A stretch of DNA of 64,000 bases from contig NZ_VRUR01000002.1 in assembly GCF_008040165.1 (NCBI RefSeq), positions 620,001 through 684,000 of the forward strand, read 5' to 3'. The position numbers were made by a program, and so were the translations under genes. The notes beneath the pieces were generated by a model, which had not been told where the DNA came from, ran no database searches, and saw nothing but the letters and a program-made list of their open reading frames with translations. The stretch is from Flagellimonas hymeniacidonis (GTDB lineage: Bacteria; Bacteroidota; Bacteroidia; Flavobacteriales; Flavobacteriaceae). Positions 36,001 through 43,444 of the stretch are shown in pieces (the stretch's first letter is position 1; every line of letters begins with the position of its first letter).

Positions 36001-36419
36001 CCTTCCAACAAGAATGATATGGATTGCGTATAATTTCCTATTTCATAATGAATTGTTCCTATATTACTCAAAGTAACAGCAATATCCTTTTGACTTTCCA
36101 ACTTTTGGGAAAGAACCAAACTTCTATTGAACCATACTAATGCATCTTCAAGTTTTCCTTGAACGGCGTACGTATTTCCAACTAATCGAGTGGAAGTAGC
36201 TTCCCATTTTAAGTTTTTGTTTTCTTGAGAAAATTCAAGCATTTTCTTTCCAAAAACCCTGGCTGTATCCAGATTCTGTCTAAACTGGGAAATAAAGATT
36301 GTATATGCAGCCTCCAATCGTGTGGTATCCTGCACCGAAACATCTTGCCAAACTGTAAGTAGACTGTCCAAGTTTTTATTTTGGGCTGTCAATGAGTGCA
36401 TGGCCAAGCACATAAACAA
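33060..36419 (-). CDS. TPR sensor histidine kinase - receiver - class III nucleotide cyclase fusion
   Basis: 1119 aa. Order: secretory N-terminus; about seven TPR units (60-350) in the periplasm; one membrane helix (about 400-418); HisKA/HATPase (H451 in TSHELRTP; GTGLGLS ATP lid); receiver with D758 (LLDIMMPG); and a class III cyclase (about 860-1050) with metal aspartates D870 (LFSDIRDYT) and D914 (YLGDGIMAL), plus N and R of TVNSGARVEG. The architecture is like cyanobacterial CyaC, so cAMP is the likely product. The annotated start is TTG, but codons further upstream also encode signal-peptide-like residues, so the true start is uncertain. Confidence 0.88.
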   Translation of the reverse strand: MFMCLAMHSLTAQNKNLDSLLTVWQDVSVQDTTRLEAAYTIFISQFRQNLDTARVFGKKMLEFSQENKNLKWEATSTRLVGNTYAVQGKLEDALVWFNRSLVLSQKLESQKDIAVTLSNIGTIHYEIGNYTQSISFLLEGLKISEELDDKPALARVTNNLGNVFIEQKNNEKALEYYLYSLKLKEELDNPRSLPAAYNNIALVYGNQKKYDQAFQYLMKSIETAEKVDDKISLTRAYANIGSLYNERGDYKKALDFLNRSLRIKLEIQDNEGLATTYLYRAKTYLNQKKYQLAKRDCAESLARGKEMGALLVQEEACECLSLAWEGLGNTDKSLEFYKRFTMLKDSLFNKNRTEEITRNELQYQFEKEQLADSIAFHRKQTAQQVAFERDLNTQRIKFYIFLFGGLGLLIFGIIYWRSRQKTQELKKEREIVQRLKQVDQLKDEFLANTSHELRTPLVGIIGLTESLKDGIAGKLPETALENLDMIANSGKRLSHLVNDILDFAKLKNEDLVLSKRPVDLYTVSNIVLQLSRPLLTDKKLKLINSISKEAPLVDADENRLQQILHNLIGNAIKFTKKGYITLLAETKNKMLSISVSDTGMGIPKEKLETIFNSFEQGDGSTQREYGGTGLGLSVTKQLVELHGGTISVTSEEGKGSIFTFTLPRSTQKREDLKPDLLVSTDFIQPLSTYKENDVIDKKRIQPEREAANILIVDDEPVNRRVLENHLTVAGYKVTEVSSGKEALKSLNDGTSFNLVLLDIMMPGISGYEVCEEIRKTFTASDLPIILLTAKNTINELVIGFNSGANDYLTKPFSKNELLSRIKTHINLNTIHRATSKFVPSEFVRSVGKESITDIRLGDHIEKNVTVLFSDIRDYTALAEGMTPEQNFKFVNAYVGRMGPIIKENDGFVNQYLGDGIMALFPNKAESALDSAIEMQRTLALYNKRRVKEKGYEPISVGMGLHSGPLIMGIIGDTKRNDPAVIADTVNSGARVEGVTKYYGAKIIISENCLKSMKDASGFNFRYLGKVKVKGKQKAIGIYECIDGDSIKSISLKLETKKDYEKGIHFFFDQQFSEASSIFEKILSKNPKDAIVRYFNTNAKKYAVSGAPKDWESVTVMHEK

Positions 36420-36539
36420 GAGTATGCGGAGGGTCTGTTTGATAGTATTGGTTTAAAATGGTTGGTAAACAAGTACTTAAATGTACTGTTTAATGCGTAA
36501 TGGACAAAATGAAAGAAGCAGGGACATTTTCTGATACAC

Positions 36540-36610
36540 ACAATTCATCTCTTATAATTTACAGTTCAGTAATTCCTATTGGCTAAGACTTTTTTGATTG
36601 CACAATTTTG
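36540..36610 (+). promoter_or_regulatory. LytTR-type direct repeat and promoter before the TonB receptor gene
   Basis: ACAATTCAT (36540-36548), 12 nt, ACAGTTCAG (36561-36569): 21-bp period as in LytTR binding sites. TTG at 36579 and a TTTG -7 core at 36607-36610 follow. TTTG begins 46 bp after the second repeat starts, exactly as before 56899 and 59041. Confidence 0.65.
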
Positions 36611-36632
36611 GTGCATCAAACAACGAACAGTC

Positions 36633-38795
36633 ATGAAAAAACCAACCCTACTCGTATTAATATTGCTCAATTTGAGTATTACAATGGCACAAACCACAGT
36701 TTCAGGTGTGGTGACCGATGCAAAAAACAACCCCATAGCGGGAGCCAATGTATATTTGGAGGGCACCTATGATGGGGCATCTACTACCGAAAATGGGACG
36801 TTTAGTTTTGAAACAACTGAAACTGGCATGCAAACATTGATAATTTCCATGTTGTCCTATGATCCCCACTACGAAGTAGGGGACATCTCTTATTTTAAAG
36901 ACATCAGAATTAGTTTAGTGGAATCTATTAATGCCTTAACCGGTGTTACCTTGACCGCAGGGACTTTTGAGGCTGGCGACAATTCTAAAGTATCCGTTTT
37001 AAAACCGTTGGATATTGTTACCACTGCAGGTGCGGCCGGGGACTTTGTTGCGGCATTGCAAACTTTACCGGGTACCACATCAGTTAGTGAAGATGGTCGA
37101 CTTTTTGTGCGTGGAGGGGAGGCAGGGGAAACGCAAGTTTTTATTGATGGACTTCGTGTTTTTCAACCCTTTAACGCCACCGCAAACAACATTCCTACCA
37201 GAGGTAGGTTTTCTCCATTCCTTTTTAAAGGGATTACATTTAGCACAGGAGGCTATTCGGCAGAATATGGCCAAGCTCTGTCCAGCGTACTTTTATTAAA
37301 CACTACGGATGTACCTGATCAAGAAAAAACGGATATTTCGGTGATGTCAGTAGGTGGCGGATTGGGGCACACCGAAATTTGGGGCGATCAATCCTTAAGC
37401 ATCAACACTTCCTATATCAATCTTGCTCCGTATGAATCCCTAATACCTTCCAATCAAGGGGTGCGATGGAATAGTCCATATGAATCTATAGCAGGTGAAG
37501 CTGTTTTCAGAAGTAAAGGGGCAAAAAGCATGTTTAAATTATACACAGGATTCAATCATGCTGATTTGGATATTGCGCAAGAGGATATCAATTTTGACGA
37601 TTTTGTTCGCTTTCAGTTAAAGAACAACAATCTTTATTTTAATGCCTCTTACAAATACTTTTTTGAGAATGATTGGACATTAATATCAGGTGCTGCTATT
37701 TCTTCGGATTCCAATACCATTGGAATACAAAATGATGGCATTGAGGCAAGCGAAACGGCTTCGCACTTTAAATTTAAACTTAGAAAGAATTTTAGTAGCA
37801 GATTCAACCTAAATTTTGGTTCTGAGTTGTTTTTAACGGACTATGATGAAACTTTTAGTGCTCAGGATGGGTTTGAGTTTAATAGTAACTATCAAGACCA
37901 ATTGTGGGCCAGCTTTTTGGAAACAGATATTTTTTTAAGCAATCAGTTTGCCATGAAACTTGGGGTTAGGGGAGAGCACAGCACTTTACTGAATGACTTT
38001 ACAGTTTCACCTAGGATTTCTTTAGCATATAAGCCAGGGGATAAGGGCCAATTTTCTTTGGCCTATGGCGATTTTTATCAAAACCCTTTGGCAGAAGTTG
38101 CCAAATTTAGACAGGCTATTCAATCTGAAAAAACAACGCATTACATTTTAAACTATCAACATGTGGATGATGGAAAAACATTTAGAGCGGAAACCTATTA
38201 CAAGAATTATGATGATTTGATCAAGTACGATTCCGAACTTCCCCGGTTTGATTCTAATTTTACCAATACAGGTAATGGATATGCTGCTGGTTTGGATGTA
38301 TTTTGGAGAGACAATAAAAGCATAAAAAGCCTCGACTATTGGGTTTCCTATTCCTATTTGAATACGGAAAGAGACTATCGCAACTTTAGTGAAAGGGCCA
38401 CACCTAATTTTGCGCCAAAACATAATCTATCCATTGTCACAAAATACTGGGTAAACAAACTACGCTCTCAAGTTGGATTTTCATATTCGTATGGATCGGG
38501 TAGACCGTATGATAATCCAAACACCGATGCTTTTTTGGCAGAAAAGACCAAATCCTTCAATAATTTAAGTGTTAACTGGGCCTACCTTATCGATCAACAG
38601 AAGATTTTGTATTTCTCCGTAAACAATGTTTTGGGATTCAACAACATCAATAATTACCAATATGCAGATGCTCCAAATGTGAATGGTGTTTTTGATAGAA
38701 GGGCCATAACGCCAGCGGCGGACAGCTTCTTTTTTGTTGGTTTCTTTTGGACTATTAGCAATGACGGCAAAAGCAATCAGCTAGATAACCTCTAA
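36633..38795 (+). CDS. TonB-dependent outer-membrane receptor with carboxypeptidase-like domain
   Basis: 720 aa. Signal peptide MKKPTLLVLILLNLSITMAQ, then a carboxypeptidase-regulatory-like domain (about 22-105: VSGVVTDAKNNPIAGANVYLEG), a plug (about 130-245: DFVAALQTLPGTTSVSEDG, RLFVRGGEAGETQVFIDG) and a beta-barrel. The ATG at 36633 is chosen because it gives a clean signal peptide; a TTG 54 nt upstream would not. It lacks a SusD partner nearby, so substrate is unknown. Its promoter shares the LytTR-type layout, suggesting control by the regulator at 60329. Confidence 0.85.
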   Translation: MKKPTLLVLILLNLSITMAQTTVSGVVTDAKNNPIAGANVYLEGTYDGASTTENGTFSFETTETGMQTLIISMLSYDPHYEVGDISYFKDIRISLVESINALTGVTLTAGTFEAGDNSKVSVLKPLDIVTTAGAAGDFVAALQTLPGTTSVSEDGRLFVRGGEAGETQVFIDGLRVFQPFNATANNIPTRGRFSPFLFKGITFSTGGYSAEYGQALSSVLLLNTTDVPDQEKTDISVMSVGGGLGHTEIWGDQSLSINTSYINLAPYESLIPSNQGVRWNSPYESIAGEAVFRSKGAKSMFKLYTGFNHADLDIAQEDINFDDFVRFQLKNNNLYFNASYKYFFENDWTLISGAAISSDSNTIGIQNDGIEASETASHFKFKLRKNFSSRFNLNFGSELFLTDYDETFSAQDGFEFNSNYQDQLWASFLETDIFLSNQFAMKLGVRGEHSTLLNDFTVSPRISLAYKPGDKGQFSLAYGDFYQNPLAEVAKFRQAIQSEKTTHYILNYQHVDDGKTFRAETYYKNYDDLIKYDSELPRFDSNFTNTGNGYAAGLDVFWRDNKSIKSLDYWVSYSYLNTERDYRNFSERATPNFAPKHNLSIVTKYWVNKLRSQVGFSYSYGSGRPYDNPNTDAFLAEKTKSFNNLSVNWAYLIDQQKILYFSVNNVLGFNNINNYQYADAPNVNGVFDRRAITPAADSFFFVGFFWTISNDGKSNQLDNL

Positions 38796-38805
38796 AAGAC
38801 CTAAG

Positions 38806-39228
38806 CTATTTTTGCATTTTTAAATAGTAATCTGCAGAATGCTTTCCAGAACCATAAACCAAGAAGAAAATACAAACCAGCAAGGCTATGGTTGCCAACA
38901 ATAAGTTAGATGTGTTCATTACTCCTAAAAAATTGGCCAAAACCGCTCCAATTAAAATGGGTAACTGTGCCAAAACCGCCCATCGCGTTAATAAGCCCAC
39001 TACAATTAAAAATCCTCCTACAAAGTGTGCAGGGGCTATATAATGCAAAAGGATCATACCTCCAGGCATTTCCTGGAATGGTCTTACCACCTCAGCCATT
39101 TGTTCATGATTGGTCATAAATTCCACTCCTTTGATAAAAAGAAAGACTCCTAGCGCTACACGTACAAGATCTAATGGGTAATAGGTGTGTGAATTGGCCC
39201 ATTTGTTCAAATTCTTTACTGTTCCCAT
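38806..39228 (-). CDS. DoxX family membrane protein
   Basis: 140 aa with four membrane helices. LDLVRVALGVFLFIKGVEF near the start and HYIAPAHFVGGFLIVVGLLTRWA in the second helix pair are DoxX features. DoxX-like proteins are linked to oxidative stress handling or quinone chemistry, but the family is broad. It converges on the TonB receptor gene with only 10 nt between them. Confidence 0.8.
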   Translation of the reverse strand: MGTVKNLNKWANSHTYYPLDLVRVALGVFLFIKGVEFMTNHEQMAEVVRPFQEMPGGMILLHYIAPAHFVGGFLIVVGLLTRWAVLAQLPILIGAVLANFLGVMNTSNLLLATIALLVCIFFLVYGSGKHSADYYLKMQK

Positions 39229-39309
39229 GGCTTTAGAATTTTAAAAATGAATTCTATAATATACTCATTTTAAACGATATATGAAAATACTCTTCAGTAA
39301 ATAAGAACC

Positions 39310-39363
39310 CGATTTGGATTAAGGTGGTTTTTAAAAACGACCTTCATTGCATAAACCAAATCG
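39310..39363. repeat. Nested inverted repeat (cruciform-like)
   Basis: Outer arms CGATTTGG (39310-39317) and CCAAATCG (39356-39363); inner arms AAGGTGGTTTTT (39321-39332) and AAAAACGACCTT (39333-39344) with one mismatch and no loop. It abuts the GNAT stop codon. There is no T run, so it is not a standard terminator. Confidence 0.6.
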
Positions 39364-39840
39364 CTAGTTCATAAGGTCCAATTCCATCTGAATGTCACTG
39401 CGCTCGTATGGAGAAACGGCTCCTACAATCTCTTTAAAACCTAATTTTCGATATAAATTAATAGCAGGCACCAAAACCCTATTGCTTTCTAGATACAGCC
39501 GTTTAGCATTTAATTCTTTGGCTTTTTCAATAATATGATGCCCTAGAAGCTTACCAATTCCTTTGCCCTGGGCTTTTGGAGAAACCCCCATTTTTGCCAA
39601 TTCAAAATCAAACCCTTCGTGTTCACTTTTAATTAAAGCGCATACCCCAACAGCTTCTTCTTTAATTAATGCAACAGCAATATATCCTCCCTTGTCCAAA
39701 ATATATTCTCGAGGGTGGTTCAAGGAAATACGGTCCATTTCCTCCATTTTAAAATATTGGGTGATCCACTCTTCATTTAGCGTTTTAAATGCTTCACTAT
39801 ACTGATCCGTATAAGCGATTATTTTTGGTGATTCTGACAT
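39364..39840 (-). CDS. GNAT family N-acetyltransferase
   Basis: 158 aa. The acetyl-CoA-binding motif A is MGVSPKAQGKGIGKLLGHHI (R/Q-x-x-G-x-G/A type). A conserved NLYRKLGFKE motif B follows. The substrate cannot be deduced. It stands alone, with the nested inverted repeat at its 3' end. Confidence 0.85.
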   Translation of the reverse strand: MSESPKIIAYTDQYSEAFKTLNEEWITQYFKMEEMDRISLNHPREYILDKGGYIAVALIKEEAVGVCALIKSEHEGFDFELAKMGVSPKAQGKGIGKLLGHHIIEKAKELNAKRLYLESNRVLVPAINLYRKLGFKEIVGAVSPYERSDIQMELDLMN

Positions 39841-40150
39841 GATTTAATGAAAAAGGACAATTCTAAAACCCAAAAATACATCGAATATCGATAAAAACGT
39901 ATAGGAGATCAAGAGTTTGAATATCAATATTTTATCCTAATTCATCCAATTTTTTTCAGTTTAAAGCGTTTGTTAACTAGTAAAACCGGTTTTTCAACGA
40001 TAAAATTGGCTATTTACCGATAAAATATGTAACATTACATTAAAGTTAATAGTAAAACTCTTACAAGCTCCCAAATCTTGCTAATGAGACCAAACAAAAG
40101 ACATACACCTGGTTCCCTCAGGTCCTTTAACCTACAAACACCATTTGGCT
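39841..40150. other. Intergenic region before the PorP/SprF gene, with palindrome and direct repeat
   Basis: About 310 bp, no gene. It holds the perfect 12-bp palindrome AAAACCGGTTTT at 39982-39993 and a direct repeat CGATAAAAT at 39998-40006 and 40018-40026 (20-bp period). These may be regulator sites for the PorP/SprF gene. A short frame starting at 40078 overlaps that gene and is not supported. Confidence 0.45.
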
Positions 40151-41944
40151 ATGGACGTAAAACTACCCCTATTCTCCAAAGGCAGTTCTCTTTTTTGCTA
40201 CAATTGGATTTTTTATCTGATTTTTTCGTGCCTGCATTTCACGGATTTAAGTGCACAAGAGAGTAATCCGTACGTAAGTTACGATGTGCCGTTTCAGAAT
40301 CTTTTAAAATTCAATAGATTCCTGATCAACCCGACTTTTTCTGCAGTTAGAGAAAACAAGTCGTACGTAAACCTTTTTCATAGAAGTCAAGGCTCGGATT
40401 TTAATGATAACAACCAAAACTATTTCTTGAGCTATAGTGGTCAAATAAATGACCGGATAGGTATGGGAGTTAGTCTGTATAATCAACAAGAAGGAGTTAT
40501 CTCCAATCTTGGTATAATGGCTAACTATTCCCATGGCATTCAGCTTGGTCAAAAAAGTAACTTAAGTTTTGGAGTAAATATCCCATACTATGTAAGTAGT
40601 TTTGATCCTGATAGGGCTGTCGCATTGGAAGACGATCCATTATTGAATGATGCCACCCAAAATTCTATCATATCCTTTCAACCTGGTCTAAACCTTTCCG
40701 TCGGTAAGTTTGACTTTGGTGTATTTGCGCAAAATCTGGTTGATTATAATATTAAGACAGGAAAATCTTTAAGTGAGTTTAACGAGAAGACTTTTTCAGG
40801 ACATATTCAGTTTGCACATGAATTTAAAAATGGTGCTGGTATTTTTGAGGATGGCCGTTTACTGCCTTTAGCACGAGCCAGATTTGAAGGTGAGGAAGAC
40901 CCTATTTTTGGAGGTGGACTTATTCTTGACTTACCAAAACTGGGATGGATTCAAGGTGGATACGATCAATTCTATGGAGCATCGGCAGGTACTGGTTTTA
41001 ATTTAAACCGAAGATTGTCCTTTGGGTATAATTTTGAGAAAAATTTAAACAACAACATCGTGGATTTAGGGGTGACCCATGAAATTTCCATTGCTTTTTC
41101 TTTTGTTCCATCATTGGCCAAAAATACATTGGCTTCCAATGAAGGCTCCACTCAAAAACCTATTGAAGGTACTTTTGTAGCTGATATTAAAGAGCATAAG
41201 AAAAAGAAGAAGAACAAACTAGATGCGAAAACTACGTTGCGACCCACCAATAAAGAGGATTTAGCTTTTTGGGAGGAACAAGTAAAAACACTTAAAGAGC
41301 AACAAGAAGACCATTATGCCATAATTGATGACCTGCTCTATAAAATGGATTCGCTCGAACTAAGGAGACAACAGGATTTGGAGGAGCGATTTGAAATGGT
41401 CATGCGGATGGTAAAACGTCAGACGGATAATAAGCGTCCCGATATTGAAAAAAATGCCGAGCAGTTATATCTAGCAAAAAGTGATGATTTAGATTCAATC
41501 AGTACTGTCCTTGAGACTACAAGTCTTGCTGTAAATGAAAATACTACTATTAAGAAAGAGATTGCCCCAGATAAGAAAGAGATTACTCCAGAGAAAAAGG
41601 GTGGTGCGTTTACTGGGGGAGCATTTAAACCAATAGAAAAGTTTATCAATCTGGATGGTGTAGGAAAGGGGCATTATATAGTAGCAAATGTGTTTAAAAA
41701 CGAGCGCTATTTGAAGAGTTTTATGGCAGATTTGAAGAAAAAGGGATTAAACGCTGAATACTTTAAGAATCCAGATAACGGTCTTAATTATGTTTACTTG
41801 GCAAAATATCAGCAGAATGAAGATGCTTATGCGGCCTACCGTTCAAACATGAAAGGTAAGTATACAGATGAAATCTGGATCATGCATGTTGATAATCCAC
41901 GCTATTCCAATTGGGCGGATACTAAATTCCAGGATAATGAATAG
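40151..41944 (+). CDS. PorP/SprF family type IX secretion protein with C-terminal SPOR domain
   Basis: 597 aa. A signal peptide ends near DLSAQ. The N-terminal part is a PorP/SprF outer-membrane beta-barrel (LLKFNRFLINPTFSAVREN, then NYFLSYSGQINDRIGMGVSL). A charged linker of about 200 residues follows, and a C-terminal SPOR domain (about 510-590: GKGHYIVANVFKNERYLKSF) that should bind denuded peptidoglycan. PorP/SprF paralogues act with gliding adhesins and type IX cargo. The ATG at 40151 is used; a TTG two codons earlier is unlikely. Confidence 0.82.
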   Translation: MDVKLPLFSKGSSLFCYNWIFYLIFSCLHFTDLSAQESNPYVSYDVPFQNLLKFNRFLINPTFSAVRENKSYVNLFHRSQGSDFNDNNQNYFLSYSGQINDRIGMGVSLYNQQEGVISNLGIMANYSHGIQLGQKSNLSFGVNIPYYVSSFDPDRAVALEDDPLLNDATQNSIISFQPGLNLSVGKFDFGVFAQNLVDYNIKTGKSLSEFNEKTFSGHIQFAHEFKNGAGIFEDGRLLPLARARFEGEEDPIFGGGLILDLPKLGWIQGGYDQFYGASAGTGFNLNRRLSFGYNFEKNLNNNIVDLGVTHEISIAFSFVPSLAKNTLASNEGSTQKPIEGTFVADIKEHKKKKKNKLDAKTTLRPTNKEDLAFWEEQVKTLKEQQEDHYAIIDDLLYKMDSLELRRQQDLEERFEMVMRMVKRQTDNKRPDIEKNAEQLYLAKSDDLDSISTVLETTSLAVNENTTIKKEIAPDKKEITPEKKGGAFTGGAFKPIEKFINLDGVGKGHYIVANVFKNERYLKSFMADLKKKGLNAEYFKNPDNGLNYVYLAKYQQNEDAYAAYRSNMKGKYTDEIWIMHVDNPRYSNWADTKFQDNE

Positions 41945-41955
41945 AATAGGTGATT

Positions 41956-42567
41956 TTAAACTTTTGATTTGTTCATTTCCTGTGCAATGGCCTTACTGCC
42001 AGCATCAGATTGATCTGTAAGTTCTGAGGTGATTTTTGGATGATCCTCTGTTCTGGTCTGTGAGAGTTTATATGCCGCTTGAATAGCTGTGATTTCTATT
42101 TGAAAACCAATGATGCCCTTTACCTGTCTTAGTGTTTTAGGAGACATATCATGCAGAGAAACAGGGTTTTTAGAGTTTTCTTCATACTTATCTACCAGTT
42201 TATGAAGCGATGCCATGGTTTCTTCCTCATTCAAAACTTTCAATCTTCCATAAACATGTACTGCTATATAATTCCATGTAGGAACTTCCTCTTCTTTATA
42301 CCAAGAAGAAGATATGTAGGCATGTGGGCCATTAAATATGCATAAAATTTCTGTATTTGAATCAAAAGCCTTCCCTTGCGGATTAGCTTTTGCAATATGA
42401 CCCACAAGAATATCTTTTCCTTCCTTGTCTTTATCCAGTTCTAAAGGAATATGCGATGCCCAAGGTTTTCCATCCACTTGATTCACCAAAATCCCAAAAC
42501 TGTTATGCATCAAGAAAGCTTTGATTTCTTTTAAATCTTCATTTTTATAATAATGTGGAATGTACAT
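41956..42567 (-). CDS. FMN-binding PaiB-type protein
   Basis: 203 aa. MYIPHYYKNEDLKEIKAFL, then HIPLELDK, HIAKANPQ and ISSSWYKEEEVPTWNYIAVHVYG are all PaiB hallmarks: a split-barrel FMN-binding protein, called a negative transcriptional regulator in Bacillus. Actual DNA binding is doubtful; a flavin-linked activity is just as likely. It begins 1 nt after the EEP hydrolase stop, so the two are co-translated. Confidence 0.85.
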   Translation of the reverse strand: MYIPHYYKNEDLKEIKAFLMHNSFGILVNQVDGKPWASHIPLELDKDKEGKDILVGHIAKANPQGKAFDSNTEILCIFNGPHAYISSSWYKEEEVPTWNYIAVHVYGRLKVLNEEETMASLHKLVDKYEENSKNPVSLHDMSPKTLRQVKGIIGFQIEITAIQAAYKLSQTRTEDHPKITSELTDQSDAGSKAIAQEMNKSKV

Positions 42568-42568
42568 C

Positions 42569-43411
42569 CTATTGTTTTGTATTTAGGGTAAGAAATACGG
42601 GTAAATGATCCGAAACATGCTTGTTGTTTTCCATCCTATCATCAATGTGAATGTAACTATTGACTTTTAGATTCTTTGTAAAGATATAATCTATTCTAGT
42701 GTTTAAAACCCTGCTGTGGTCAAAACCGCTAAACGTACCTGAGGGGCCGTAAAATGGTTCTTTTGAAATTTCCATTCCATCATCCATTTTTGTTCTTATA
42801 AGCTTTATTGGTGTGGTATCTGGAGTTAAATTAAGATCTCCCATAAGAATGACAGGAAGATTTTTAACGTTGATGTCGTGGATCTTCTGTAAAATCAATT
42901 CAGCGGATTTTGCTCTGGCTAATTCCCCTATGTGGTCAAAATGGGTATTAAATACATACAGTTCCATTCCCGTAGTACGATTTTTGAATAGACCATAAGT
43001 ACAAATACGTTCCATTGACGCATCCCAACCCACCGAAACTTTAGCAGGTGTCTCAGAAAGCCAAAATGTTTCGTTTTCCAATAATTCAAAGTTGAAAGTA
43101 TTAAACAGAATTGGAGCGTATTCTCCTTTTTGTTTGCCATCATCCCTACCAACTCCAACATACGAGTGTTCCGCCAGCATGGAGTCCAAATAGGAGAGTT
43201 GATGATGAAGCACCTCTTGGGCTCCAACGAAGTCAGGTTTGTAATATTGAATTAAATCCACCATGGTATGCTTGCGATTATTCCAGTTATTGATGGTATC
43301 ATTCACATTGTCATACTTCACATTGTAACTCATAACCCTTGTTTCTTGGCCAGAAATGGGATGCAACGCTAAAGAGATAAAACAAAATAAGATGGAATGC
43401 TTGCGAAACAT
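42569..43411 (-). CDS. Secreted endonuclease/exonuclease/phosphatase family protein
   Basis: 280 aa with a signal peptide (ending ISGQE). EEP fold: MSYNVKYDN (metal Asn), GAQEVL (metal Glu), MGDLNLTPD (Asp/Asn pair) and the C-terminal SDHLPV catalytic His motif. It most likely is a phosphodiesterase or nuclease in the periplasm. It belongs to a minus-strand run of S9 peptidase, EEP and PaiB genes. Confidence 0.85.
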   Translation of the reverse strand: MFRKHSILFCFISLALHPISGQETRVMSYNVKYDNVNDTINNWNNRKHTMVDLIQYYKPDFVGAQEVLHHQLSYLDSMLAEHSYVGVGRDDGKQKGEYAPILFNTFNFELLENETFWLSETPAKVSVGWDASMERICTYGLFKNRTTGMELYVFNTHFDHIGELARAKSAELILQKIHDINVKNLPVILMGDLNLTPDTTPIKLIRTKMDDGMEISKEPFYGPSGTFSGFDHSRVLNTRIDYIFTKNLKVNSYIHIDDRMENNKHVSDHLPVFLTLNTKQ

Positions 43412-43444
43412 AGAATGCAGTTTAGGAATTATAGTTTGGATTTG

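Noticed and set aside
36579..36632. Longer start for the TonB receptor
   Set aside because: The TTG start would put promoter sequence into the protein and spoil the signal peptide that begins at 36633.
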